Source of the DNA: an uncultured Gammaproteobacteria bacterium
GTDB lineage: Bacteria; Pseudomonadota; Gammaproteobacteria; Arenicellales; JAANXG01
Length of the DNA: 35,602 nucleotides
NCBI GenBank assembly: GCA_945787105.1
Contig: CALZGZ010000138.1
Location: forward strand, 1 to 35,602
Direction of reading: 5' to 3'
Positions 16,441-23,971 of the stretch are shown in pieces. A model generated the notes under the pieces. That model was given only the letters and a program-made list of their open reading frames with translations, was not told the DNA's origin and ran no database searches. Made by a program: the position numbers and the translations under genes. Every line of letters begins with the position of its first letter. Position 1 is the stretch's first letter.

Positions 16441-16947
16441 GTGCGCTACAAGATAGAACGCAAACAACCCAATTCGAAGATGTGCCTGGTGTGCGGGCTC
16501 AAGAACGACTTGGGTCTAAAGGGTGGCTTTTACGAACTCGACAATAAGGAACTTCTTGCAGTCTTCACTCCGTTAGTACAGCACCAAAGTTATCCAGGCA
16601 GACTTCATGGTGGCATCGCATCAGCGATTCTCGATGAGACCATTGGACGGGTCATTATGATCGACAACGATACAGAGATTTGGGGAGTCACTGTCGAATT
16701 ATCGGTGCGCTTCAAAAAGCCCATATCCCTGACACAAGAGCTACGGGTATTCGCCCGTATCGTATCGGAGAATAAACGTTTCTTTGATGGCGAAGGCGAA
16801 TTATTACTGGAAGACGGCAGCGTCGCTGCACAGGGCAAAGGGAGATATCTCAAGCAATCCCTAAAACAGATCGCCGAGTTTGATCCCGTACAACAGGAAT
16901 GGCGAGTCGCACCGACGCCAGAGGATCCGGAATTCGTAGACATCTAG
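16441..16947 (+). CDS. PaaI-type hotdog-fold thioesterase
   Basis: A 168-residue single-hotdog protein. The catalytic block RLHGGIASAILDETIGRVI holds the HGG (56-58) and the downstream Asp/Glu typical of the PaaI acyl-CoA thioesterase clan. WGVTVELSVRFKKPISLTQELRV forms the next strand pair. A CLVCG (CxxCG) motif at 15-19 occurs in a subset of these proteins and could be a redox or metal pair. The likely reaction is hydrolysis of an acyl-CoA thioester; the substrate is unknown. The start is GTG at 16441. It opens a compact same-strand cluster (thioesterase, cupin, sulfotransferase, ankyrin) with gaps of 26 bp or less or overlaps. Confidence 0.88.
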   Translation: MRYKIERKQPNSKMCLVCGLKNDLGLKGGFYELDNKELLAVFTPLVQHQSYPGRLHGGIASAILDETIGRVIMIDNDTEIWGVTVELSVRFKKPISLTQELRVFARIVSENKRFFDGEGELLLEDGSVAAQGKGRYLKQSLKQIAEFDPVQQEWRVAPTPEDPEFVDI

Positions 16948-16973
16948 CCGACGCACGCATTAAGGCGGTTAAT

Positions 16974-17285
16974 ATGAAACCACTCAACTTTTTCCTCATC
17001 GGCGGGCTACCGCAACACGGTGAGCGCTTCGATCAGTTACTTAAATGCCGCAATATAGTAATAGAGAGGATTGTTAGCCCGGCCTTCAGTGAACCTGTCG
17101 CCTATGATCAAGAACAGGATGAATGGGTGTTACTCATGCAGGGCGACGCACGTATGGATCTGGACGGCGAATTGCTATCCTTGTCGGCAGGCGACAGCAT
17201 TTTTATACCCGCTCGCACACCACACCGCGTAGTTTGGACCTCGGATACACCGCCGTGTTTGTGGTTGGCGGTACATATCCATTAG
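16974..17285 (+). CDS. Small single-domain cupin
   Basis: A 103-residue beta-barrel protein. The cupin core is readable: DEWVLLMQGDARMDLDGELL, then SLSAGDSIFIPARTPHRVVW. The second motif is complete (PxxxPHR). The first lacks the usual HxH pair, with DEW in its place, as in many phosphopeptide-like small cupins, so metal binding may be partial. The start at 16974 has an AAGGCGG ribosome binding site at good distance; longer in-frame starts inside the thioesterase gene are less likely. It may be a small-molecule sensor or a sugar/isomerase-like enzyme. The sulfotransferase gene begins 17 bp after its stop. Confidence 0.85.
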   Translation: MKPLNFFLIGGLPQHGERFDQLLKCRNIVIERIVSPAFSEPVAYDQEQDEWVLLMQGDARMDLDGELLSLSAGDSIFIPARTPHRVVWTSDTPPCLWLAVHIH

Positions 17286-17302
17286 ACCGCGACGATTCGC
17301 AT

Positions 17303-18034
17303 ATGCCTGAAGCTGCTTACACATTACCGGACTTCTTGATAATCGGCGCGCCTAAATCCGCGACTTGGTGGCTCGCCAGCCGGATGAAGAAACATCCCCA
17401 GGTATTTCTGGCGCGAGGTGAGCACTCTGGAGAGGTCAAGTACTTTACAAAGTATTTTCACAAACCATTATCTTATTATTCAGACTTGTTCAAAGACGCC
17501 GGCAATCGAATCAAGGGGGAGAAATCCCCTCATTACTGCACCTTGTCGGAGAGCCGGATCCAGTCCATTCGCGATCTGATGCCGAAGGTCCGGTTGATAC
17601 TGATTTTGCGCGACCCCATTGAGCGGGCCTGGTCGGAGGCGCTGGTGGCGCTATTGCGCGATACGGGTAGGCAGTTCGAGCAGTTGGGCGAAGCTGAGCT
17701 AACGACCATGCTGAATAAGGTGCAAATGAAATATAGTACGGTAATTGACAACTGGTTGAAATTTTTCAGCGAAGATCAATTTCATATTTGCTTTTTCGAT
17801 GACATCAAGAACGATCCAGCGTCGTTATTGCGAAATGTCTTTCGGCATATTGGCGCCGAAGCACAATTGGATTACCAACAGCTCGGATTACAGGAGGTTA
17901 TCAATAGAGGAATGCAGATTCCGCTGCGACAACCATATCGTGGCTATCTCTATGAGACCTATGCGTCGGAGATTGATACTTTGCACCAAAGATTCGGCGC
18001 AAAGATTCTTCCCTGGGTCGTGAGCCATTCGTGA
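17303..18034 (+). CDS. PAPS-dependent sulfotransferase-like protein
   Basis: A 243-residue sulfotransferase-fold protein. The 5'-phosphosulfate loop is IIGAPKSATWWLASRM (Lys18 being the catalytic-type Lys). The 3'-phosphate motif is LILILRDPIERAWSEAL, with the expected Arg and Ser. The EKSPHYC segment between them is common in this family. Such enzymes move a sulfuryl group from PAPS to a hydroxyl or amine of a carbohydrate, lipid or peptide. At 243 residues it is shorter than many bacterial members (about 280-300) and ends soon after the GRMQIPLRQPYRG-like region. The ATG at 17303 starts right before the fold, whereas a longer frame from 17123 would lie inside the cupin gene. Its stop overlaps the next gene's GTG. 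Confidence 0.87.
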   Translation: MPEAAYTLPDFLIIGAPKSATWWLASRMKKHPQVFLARGEHSGEVKYFTKYFHKPLSYYSDLFKDAGNRIKGEKSPHYCTLSESRIQSIRDLMPKVRLILILRDPIERAWSEALVALLRDTGRQFEQLGEAELTTMLNKVQMKYSTVIDNWLKFFSEDQFHICFFDDIKNDPASLLRNVFRHIGAEAQLDYQQLGLQEVINRGMQIPLRQPYRGYLYETYASEIDTLHQRFGAKILPWVVSHS

Positions 18035-18849
18035 TAACCGTCCTTAAAAATTGGGCGCAACTTGCCTTAGAACGCGTTCTCGTCCGAGATCTCATTGCGA
18101 TGCGCAAATACCCGCCCCGAAACATCGCAATCTCCGTCGCGCTGATGTTGATCGGCGGATCGGCGGTCGCCGATCCGCAAATTGACCACTGGCGAGAGGC
18201 GATAAAAAACTCTGACGTCGCTGCGCTAAGACAATTGGCTGAAACCGGCATCGACGTCAACACCGGCGCGCGCTACGGTAAGACAGCATTGATGCTGGCA
18301 GCGGCCGAGGGTGATATTACGCTGGTGCGCCGTCTTATCGCGTTGGGCGCCGACGTGAATCAGGTCAATCGCTCAAGCGGCAACGCGCTGATGTACGCGG
18401 CCCAATACGGTCAGCGTCAAGCCGCCGAGCTTCTCATCCAACACGGCGCCAACATCAATCACCGCGCCGGTAAAGGGTGGAGTGCGCTGATGGTCGCAGT
18501 CCTCAAGGGGCGTACCACAATGGTGGATTTTCTGTTGGAGAATCGCGCCGATCCGAATATGCGGGACGTGCTGGGGTGGACACCCCTCATGCGCGCTGCC
18601 GGCGCCGGTAATCAAGCGATCGTCAACAGCTTGATCGTTCGACCGGACATAGATCTTAATGCCCGTAACCAGCATGGCCAGAACGCCCTGCACATCGCCG
18701 CGATTGCCGGCGCGACCGATATCGCGGCTGCGTTGCTTAACCGGGGAGTCGACGCGAAGGTTATGGACCATGATGGAAATACGCCTCTGGCCATCGCCGA
18801 ACACAAAGCTCACGCCCAGCTGGTTCGATTACTGAACCAGCGCCATTGA
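18031..18849 (+). CDS. Exported ankyrin-repeat protein
   Basis: Up to 272 residues with about seven ankyrin repeats from residue 50 to the end. Examples are GKTALMLAAAEGDITLVRRL, GWTPLMRAAGAGNQAIVNSL and GQNALHIAAIAGATDIAAAL. The GTG at 18031 overlaps the sulfotransferase stop (GTGA). An internal ATG at 18100 instead starts a clean signal peptide (MRKYPPRNIAISVALMLIGG, cleavage after AVA before DPQ). I favour export to the periplasm from the 18100 start, with 18031 possible through coupling. Ankyrin repeats bind proteins; the partner is unknown. It closes the thioesterase-cupin-sulfotransferase cluster. Confidence 0.87.
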   Translation: MITVLKNWAQLALERVLVRDLIAMRKYPPRNIAISVALMLIGGSAVADPQIDHWREAIKNSDVAALRQLAETGIDVNTGARYGKTALMLAAAEGDITLVRRLIALGADVNQVNRSSGNALMYAAQYGQRQAAELLIQHGANINHRAGKGWSALMVAVLKGRTTMVDFLLENRADPNMRDVLGWTPLMRAAGAGNQAIVNSLIVRPDIDLNARNQHGQNALHIAAIAGATDIAAALLNRGVDAKVMDHDGNTPLAIAEHKAHAQLVRLLNQRH

Positions 18850-18907
18850 AACTTGGTATGGTGCAACAAATCCTTGGCATGATTAACGCGCCAGGGGGTG
18901 CTGACCA

Positions 18908-19387
18908 CTGCAAAAGATACTGGCTACGATAATGTGTATAGGGTTTACCGCCTGCTCCGGGCCGGAAGGCGGAGACCGGCCCTATATCGAATTCATCGGC
19001 GGCGGGTTCATTTTCAATTACCGGCTCGCCGAGGCCGATTATGGATTTGTTGCTGGCGTAAAACGGCCCATCCCGGCCGGCACAGTCCTCGAGGCTGAAT
19101 TCGAAAATCCCGCGGATGGCGAATCAATCATCGTCCGGCAAACCGTCAAGTGGGGTCGCACCTCGTATATGTTTCGCACCCCACCGTTGCAAGGAATTCG
19201 AGCCAACCGCGACTACCACGTGGAACTGCGGCTGGTGAATCCTGCTGCCTCCCAAGTGATCGCACGTTACACCAGGACCTATCGCGCGGATGTCGATCAG
19301 GACATCTTACCCAACACTCCACCCGTCACCGGTCCTGGCTATCATCCATTGTCTGCGCACGACGCATCGAGAAGTGATCAACGATAG
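18908..19387 (+). CDS. Putative lipoprotein with probable CTG start
   Basis: From the ATG at 18932 the product would begin MCIGFTACSG, too short for a signal. Reading upstream in frame to the CTG at 18908 gives (M)QKILATIMCIGFTAC, a good lipoprotein signal with lipobox FTAC. A strong ribosome binding site AGGGGGTG (18893-18900) lies 7 bp before that CTG, whereas no such site precedes the ATG. A stop at 18902-18904 bars longer frames. The 159-residue product continues with beta-rich sequence (PYIEFIGGGFIFNYRLAEAD, VKWGRTSYMFRTPPLQG) of no family I recognise, possibly Ig-like. It likely anchors in the outer membrane facing the periplasm. Confidence 0.75.
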   Translation: MQKILATIMCIGFTACSGPEGGDRPYIEFIGGGFIFNYRLAEADYGFVAGVKRPIPAGTVLEAEFENPADGESIIVRQTVKWGRTSYMFRTPPLQGIRANRDYHVELRLVNPAASQVIARYTRTYRADVDQDILPNTPPVTGPGYHPLSAHDASRSDQR

Positions 19388-19656
19388 ACCCGCAATTGTT
19401 GGTTATATCAACCCCATAACACCGCCCGGATCGGTGCTGCGCAACGCTGATGGACTTCGCTGTTACCGGGTCGTAATCCTTGGTTCAACCATGCCGTCAC
19501 TCCCTTATCGCAACGATAAATTGCGGTTAAAACCGGTAAAGACTGCTCACGAGAAGAACCATCAACATCGCAGCCCGAGCTGTGCCGGGCCGTATCCTTG
19601 ACCGCCTCCGGCCATTGCTACATTCTTGTCTGATGCCTCCGCCAACGGTGAAAACC

Positions 19657-20067
19657 ATGAAATTGTACCGACTTTCCATCCTCGCCTGTGCCCTGTCTTT
19701 CAGTGTCAACGTCGCCGCAGAACCCATCGCCACGATGCTTCAGTTTTCACATGAGTTCGGCGCTTCGCCCGCCACACGGCTCAGCATGAGGCTGATTTCC
19801 ACCGACTTCGATAGCACGCCAGGTTTGGGCGTCGCGTTACCGCTGTATTCCAGCCACCGCAGTGCACCCGAGTGGTACCGGATGCATAGCGCGGAAAACC
19901 GGCGCTCATTCTGCGAGCGCAGCCCCAACGGCTGCCTGGCGTTTGGTTTGCTGCTGGGTGTGGGGATCGCTTATTTCGTGGTCGAGGCAGCAGACGATGC
20001 GGACGGTGACACGCGGATAAACTTTACATCCGGCTCTACTGGTGTGACCGTCAACGACACGCGATGA
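19657..20067 (+). CDS. Secreted hypothetical protein
   Basis: A 136-residue protein with a signal peptide MKLYRLSILACALSFSVNVA, probably cut after AAE or ANVAA. The mature part has beta-like FSHEFGASPATRLSMRLIS, two Cys (in FCERSPNGCLAF) that could form a disulfide, then a hydrophobic Gly-rich segment (FGLLLGVGIAYFVVEAA) that may be a membrane helix. It ends with an acidic Asp/Thr-rich tail. I recognise no family. The ATG at 19657 is chosen because it places the signal peptide at the N-terminus; a frame from 19582 would put 25 residues before it. Confidence 0.68.
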   Translation: MKLYRLSILACALSFSVNVAAEPIATMLQFSHEFGASPATRLSMRLISTDFDSTPGLGVALPLYSSHRSAPEWYRMHSAENRRSFCERSPNGCLAFGLLLGVGIAYFVVEAADDADGDTRINFTSGSTGVTVNDTR

Positions 20068-20447
20068 GCAACAATGGCGCTGCGTAATATCGATAAACGA
20101 GCCGGATGGCGTTGCAACCCGCCAGCGCCTTGTTGACGATTAGTGATAAATCTTTATCGTGTTCAATCGGTGCATAAAGCGACTTATCACTGAGGCGCGG
20201 AACTTGCCGCAAGTCAAGAAAGCTCGCCGCATCACTTTTTTGATCCCCATCCTACCGCTGCACACCGATTATCACCCGGTACTTGCAAGTAATTATTGGT
20301 CAAACGTCTATAATATAAAGAGATGTATCGTGATTTGATCGTGGTCAGCATCCCGCGCACGCTATGATGACTGGAGAACGGAACATTTTGTAGACAGTTT
20401 TGAGGGTATAACACTCTTTGTTTTAGTCTGTATACCTTCGCGCGCTG
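20068..20447 (+). promoter_or_regulatory. Intergenic leader of the HD-GYP gene
   Basis: No gene is seen. A perfect inverted repeat GATAAA-TC-TTTATC lies at 20145-20158. AGTGATAA (20142-20149) is repeated inverted as TTATCACT at 20184-20191. A TATAAT hexamer is at 20309-20314. GGTATA/TATACC arms at 20405-20410 and 20431-20436 could fold a hairpin just before the frame opens. No known c-di-GMP riboswitch fold is recognisable. Confidence 0.35.
20309..20314 (+). promoter_or_regulatory. Probable -10 element (TATAAT) before the HD-GYP gene
   Basis: A consensus TATAAT within CGTCTATAATATAAAG. The best -35 candidate, TTGCAA at 20283-20288, is 20 bp away, longer than ideal, so this is a tentative sigma-70 promoter. 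Confidence 0.35.
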
Positions 20448-21686
20448 TTGCTGGTTATCAATCCCGGCTCCGGGCATGACGCAAAGCACGTCAAGCCCGA
20501 TAAAACTGGGGACTCATCGACAAAAATGCCACCGACCACGGGTAATGACAACGTAACGACCGTCTTCTCGGATCCGAAATGGGTTGCGATGGAGGACGGT
20601 GCAACCTTATCGCACAAGCTTCACTCGCTCCATCAGACGTTACGCGAGCGATTCAGTATTATCGATCACATCTCGGTGGCCGTTTACGATCCACAGACCG
20701 ATGATCTCAGGACTTTTCTTGATACCAGCGCAAGCCAGGCGGCATTGCATGCGTATCATGCCAAACTGGCAGAGAGCGGTTCTCTCGATCGATTACGACG
20801 AACCCGTCAATCACGGGTCATTCATGATCTGCACGCATACACCCCTTTCAAAACCCACACGAAACGTCTCATCAGCTCAGGCTATCGATCGAGCTTTACA
20901 TATCCGATCGTCTTGAATGACGAATTCTTCGGATTTGTGTTTTTCAACTCGTTACGAATCCACGCTTTTTACCCCCATATCTGTGCCCAACTGGAACCCG
21001 TTGCCCGCCTGATAGGAATGATCGTCGTGTTCGAGCTACGCATGGTTCGCAACCTTGTTGGGGTCACGCGTACCACGCAGCAGATAGTAAGCCGACGTTA
21101 CTCCGAGACCGGTGCACATCTGGACAGAATGTCGCGTTATGCCTGGCTTATCACCAGCGAACTCGCCAAGTCGCGCTTTTTGAGCGACGAGTACGCACAG
21201 CACATTTTTATGTTTGCTCCGCTTCACGACGTGGGCAAGATCGTGGTGCCGGATCATATTTTGCTAAAGCCCGAGGCTTTGACAGACGAAGAGTTCGATA
21301 TCATGAAGACCCACACTACCAAAGGGCTGGAGATGGTGGACAATATGTTAAGCGAGCTTGGGCTATTTCATATGCCGTTCATTGATGTGTTGCGCAATAT
21401 CATCATTGCTCATCACGAGGCCGTGGATGGCAGCGGTTATCCGAACGGTCTACAGGGCGAAGAAATCCCATTGGAGGCGCGTATCGTCACTGTGGCCGAC
21501 GTTTTCGACGCGCTCACGAGTCAGCGGGCTTACAAGCCTGCTTGGTCTGTGGACAAGTCGATCCACAAGCTGCGGAGTCTCGTGGAGAATCGAAAACTCG
21601 ATCACGAGTGCGTGAATGCGCTGATCAAGACCCTAAATCAAGTATTGACCATCAAGCGGCGTTTTCCCGAGGAGAAATTTGGTTAG
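20448..21686 (+). CDS. GAF-like/HD-GYP c-di-GMP phosphodiesterase
   Basis: Up to 412 residues. The N-terminal half is a GAF-like sensor (DHISVAVYDPQTDDLRTFLD, YRSSFTYPIVLNDEFFGFVF). The C-terminal half is an HD-GYP domain, with numbering from 20448: HDVGK at 260-264, the HHE triad at 322-324 and GSGYP at 328-332, then VADVFDALTSQRAYK. All metal-binding blocks look intact, so it should hydrolyse c-di-GMP to pGpG or GMP, controlled by whatever the GAF-like part binds. No transmembrane segment is seen, so it is cytoplasmic. The start is uncertain: TTG 20448 opens the frame, while ATG 20526 (MPPTTGNDNV) would trim 26 poorly structured residues. It lies alone between the secreted hypothetical and a minus-strand gene. 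Confidence 0.93.
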   Translation: MLVINPGSGHDAKHVKPDKTGDSSTKMPPTTGNDNVTTVFSDPKWVAMEDGATLSHKLHSLHQTLRERFSIIDHISVAVYDPQTDDLRTFLDTSASQAALHAYHAKLAESGSLDRLRRTRQSRVIHDLHAYTPFKTHTKRLISSGYRSSFTYPIVLNDEFFGFVFFNSLRIHAFYPHICAQLEPVARLIGMIVVFELRMVRNLVGVTRTTQQIVSRRYSETGAHLDRMSRYAWLITSELAKSRFLSDEYAQHIFMFAPLHDVGKIVVPDHILLKPEALTDEEFDIMKTHTTKGLEMVDNMLSELGLFHMPFIDVLRNIIIAHHEAVDGSGYPNGLQGEEIPLEARIVTVADVFDALTSQRAYKPAWSVDKSIHKLRSLVENRKLDHECVNALIKTLNQVLTIKRRFPEEKFG

Positions 21687-21748
21687 ACTAATAATTGGGT
21701 TGCGGATATGACTTACCGAAGGAGGTAGCTCGAATTCTCACCGTCTGT

Positions 21749-22546
21749 CTATCCCGTTGCATGACGCTGCAGAAAATCAAGCACCGTTGTATTGAATGAT
21801 TCGTGCTGTTCTATGTTGGACAGATGGGCCGCATTACGAATTACTACCCGTTCCGATAACGCAATCTGGTCATGTATGGCATCGGCTGCGGCAACCGGTG
21901 TTGCCTGGTCGTGCTCGCCTACCACCACTAGCGTAGGGGTATCGATGCTGTTCAATCTGGGCAGGTAATTGAGACGCCTTATCGCCTCGCAACACCCGAC
22001 ATAACCGGCGACAGCGGTGGCAACAAACTGCCGCCGTATGGGTGCTACCGCCTGTGGATGGGTGCTGCGAAAGGCCTTCGTGAACCAGCGCTCCATGGTC
22101 GGATCTGCCAATGCGTCCATGCCGGACTCCCGGGCAATCTCAATGCGTTCCAGCCACACTCCTTGCATTTCATCCGCTACTACCGCCATGGTGTCACATA
22201 ACACCAGGGTCGACAGACGCTCGGGATAACGCAACGCGATACCCTGGCCGATCATGCCACCCATGGACAATCCCACCCAATGCACCCGTTCGATATCGAG
22301 CGCATCGAGTAACGCCACCGCATCATCGCCGAGTGTATCAAGGTCGTACACACCGTCCGGCGCCTCAGAATCACCATGGCCTCTGGTATCGTAACGCAGC
22401 ACTTGATATTCAGGGTTTAATTCTTCAATCTGTGGTTTCCACATCACGGTGCTGGAACCTAAGGAGTGACTCAGGACCACTACTGGGGCCTCATGCTTAC
22501 CAGAGATTTCATAGTTCATCTCGATATCGTTGACTGTCAGATACAT
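21749..22546 (-). CDS. pcaD: 3-oxoadipate enol-lactonase (PcaD-like alpha/beta hydrolase)
   Basis: A 265-residue alpha/beta hydrolase close to PcaD/CatD. It opens MYLTVNDIEMNYEISG and has LSHSLGSSTVMWKPQ as oxyanion-hole region. RYDTRGHGDSEAP and the nucleophile motif GLSMGGMIGQ follow. The acid Asp is in VVVGEHDQATP and the His in AAHLSNIE. PcaD hydrolyses 3-oxoadipate enol-lactone in the protocatechuate and catechol beta-ketoadipate pathway. No other pca gene is present here, so a related lactonase/esterase role is also possible. The ATG at 22546 is preceded by a GGGGG-type ribosome binding site. It is divergent from the Sel1-repeat gene across 86 bp. Confidence 0.87.
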   Translation of the reverse strand: MYLTVNDIEMNYEISGKHEAPVVVLSHSLGSSTVMWKPQIEELNPEYQVLRYDTRGHGDSEAPDGVYDLDTLGDDAVALLDALDIERVHWVGLSMGGMIGQGIALRYPERLSTLVLCDTMAVVADEMQGVWLERIEIARESGMDALADPTMERWFTKAFRSTHPQAVAPIRRQFVATAVAGYVGCCEAIRRLNYLPRLNSIDTPTLVVVGEHDQATPVAAADAIHDQIALSERVVIRNAAHLSNIEQHESFNTTVLDFLQRHATG

Positions 22547-22586
22547 GGCGGGCCCCCAGTTATCGGCGTTGATTAATATCTACGAG

Positions 22587-22608
22587 TCGTAATTGGATTA
22601 TAATACGA
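22587..22608. promoter_or_regulatory. Divergent promoter region with TATAAT and inverted arms
   Basis: Between pcaD-like (minus) and the Sel1 gene (plus) the sequence has TATAAT at 22599-22604, flanked by TCGTA (22587-22591) and TACGA (22604-22608) as an inverted pair. A good -35 is not obvious. This could be the promoter of the Sel1 gene overlapping an operator. Confidence 0.3.
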
Positions 22609-22632
22609 GCGCTGTGTCCTATCGTCATTGAG

Positions 22633-23274
22633 ATGCTGAAGCGTAAAGTATTCATTACTACCATTGTGAGCCTCGTGCCGCTGTCACTGGCGTCGGGTGT
22701 GGGCCCGAAATCAGAAGACAATGCGCCCATAAAAGATCAGCACGAGCTGTTGAAAGATATTGCGTCCGCCCCTTTTCCGTTACCTATATCACGGGTCATG
22801 GATGTCTTGGAACAGCAGATCAAATATATTGCCGACCGAGAGCGGCTCATCATCGCGTTTAGCCGAGGAGACTATGACGTCGCTTTACAAGGACTGCAAC
22901 GCTTCGCGGATCGTGGTGACGGCGCGGCACAGCTTTACATGGGCGTGATCTATGACCATGGCCATGGCGTTGTCCAGGATCACGTAACAGCCGTCTCCTG
23001 GTATCGCAAGTCGGCGGAACAGGGCGTTGTTGAAGCGCAGAACAATCTTGGTGTTCACTATACCAACGGACAGGGCGTTGCTGAAGAATATCTCCAAGCC
23101 TACAAATGGTTTTATCTTGCAGCGGCGCAGGGAAATTCACAAGCCGCAAGAAATCGCGATATGTTGGCTCAACGTATGTCTGCAGGCCAGATCGCCGCAG
23201 GCCGGCAACTCGCATTGAATTGGATCAAACAACATGGAAACGAGTCGCGTTACCATAAACAGTCCTCGCAATAA
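22633..23274 (+). CDS. Exported Sel1-repeat (TPR-like) protein
   Basis: A 213-residue protein with an N-terminal signal-like segment (MLKRKVFITTIVSLVPLSLA) and two clear Sel1-like repeats, roughly 97-132 (AAQLYMGVIYDHGHGVVQDH) and 133-168 (AQNNLGVHYTNGQGVAEEYL). A helical tail without further repeats follows. Sel1 repeats form an alpha-solenoid that binds other proteins. A periplasmic adaptor role is likely, but the partner is unknown. Nearby genes give no clue. A DVALQGLQRFADRGD helix before the first repeat may be a degenerate third repeat. Confidence 0.87.
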   Translation: MLKRKVFITTIVSLVPLSLASGVGPKSEDNAPIKDQHELLKDIASAPFPLPISRVMDVLEQQIKYIADRERLIIAFSRGDYDVALQGLQRFADRGDGAAQLYMGVIYDHGHGVVQDHVTAVSWYRKSAEQGVVEAQNNLGVHYTNGQGVAEEYLQAYKWFYLAAAQGNSQAARNRDMLAQRMSAGQIAAGRQLALNWIKQHGNESRYHKQSSQ

Positions 23275-23487
23275 GTAGTGATATAACCATCGCCACCCCA
23301 CGAGACGAGTGGGACCTGTTTAAAATTAGTTGTAATAACGAGATAATCGGGTATCTTGTCGATACAGCTTCTCGGGCGGATTCAGCGGATGACTTACCGC
23401 TGGTGTCAAGTATAGCCCTTTGCCAATGCCGAAGTTTGTTCGGCAAGCTGGCGGCGCGAGCGACAACCTGAGAGATTGCCATAACCA

Positions 23488-23639
23488 ACAGCCCACATAT
23501 CGCGCCACGGCGGCAAAAACAGGAGTTAATGTTGTTTGGATTAAAGAATTCGACCAATGCCCGGGGTGATGCTTTGCGCCCAAGTATGCGCCTGTCCGGT
23601 CGCCACCATCCGGGATCCTTGGAGCAACATGCGGACTAG
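23488..23639 (+). repeat. MITE-like element, copy 4 (short internal-deletion derivative, about 152 bp)
   Basis: The left end GCCCACATATCGCGCCACGG matches the copy 1 TIR at 16 of 23 positions. The following CGGCAAAAACAGGAGT block matches copy 1 read on its minus strand. The middle retains AAGTATGCGCC and then jumps to GTCCGGTCGCCACC, which copies 1 and 2 have near the right end. The CTTGTCCCCGC tandem repeats and the hairpin core are missing. The right end is GATCCTTGGAGCAACATGCG plus GACTAG (to 23639). It ends 12 bp before the HicA-like start codon. Confidence 0.7.
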
Positions 23640-23651
23640 CTTAATCGTCAA

Positions 23652-23921
23652 ATGAGTAGCAAGCACGAACGCACCCTGGCCTCCGTCTTTACCGAGCCTG
23701 TTAGCGGCAACATACACTGGCGGGATATCGAATCATTGTTAAATTGGCTAGGAGCCGATGTTCAGCCTGGTCACGGGGCACGTTTCCGCATCGTGCTGAA
23801 TGGTGTCGAGGGCACGCTACACCGTCCTCATCGCAGTAGCGCCGCCAGCAAACAAGATATCCGCCACCTGCGGGAATTTCTGTCAGCGGCAGGGGTCGGC
23901 AGTTCGTCGGGGAAACGGTAA
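23652..23921 (+). CDS. Orphan HicA-like toxin-family protein
   Basis: An 89-residue protein with the look of the HicA mRNA-interferase family. It opens SSKHERTLASVFTEPVSGNI, then has IHWRDIESLLNWLGADVQPG, FRIVLNGVEGTLHRPH with the His-rich strand, and a final helix QDIRHLREFLSAAGV. This longer HicA-like group is often annotated as a toxin, but unlike canonical HicA it is frequently alone. No HicB antitoxin is found on either strand; the next gene is a minus-strand FAH hydrolase. A toxic role is therefore unproven. The start codon is 12 bp after the end of MITE copy 4, so the element likely provides its 5' leader. No clear ribosome binding site is present. Confidence 0.72.
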   Translation: MSSKHERTLASVFTEPVSGNIHWRDIESLLNWLGADVQPGHGARFRIVLNGVEGTLHRPHRSSAASKQDIRHLREFLSAAGVGSSSGKR

Positions 23922-23971
23922 CCGCGTTGTCATCCCGCGGCATAGATCGACCGCCGCCCAAACACAACCCC

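Noticed and set aside
20335-20348. TTGATCGTGGTCAG, a weaker FNR-like sequence upstream of the HD-GYP gene
   Set aside because: The right half reads GTCAG instead of ATCAA, and it lies downstream of the TATAAT, so it is not a persuasive activator site.
20471-20479. ACGCAAAGC-like sequence near the HD-GYP start (positions approximate), resembling the c-di-GMP-I riboswitch core
   Set aside because: The matching upstream GGGCAAACC block, the P2/P3 stems and the tetraloop are absent, and the sequence lies inside the possible coding frame.
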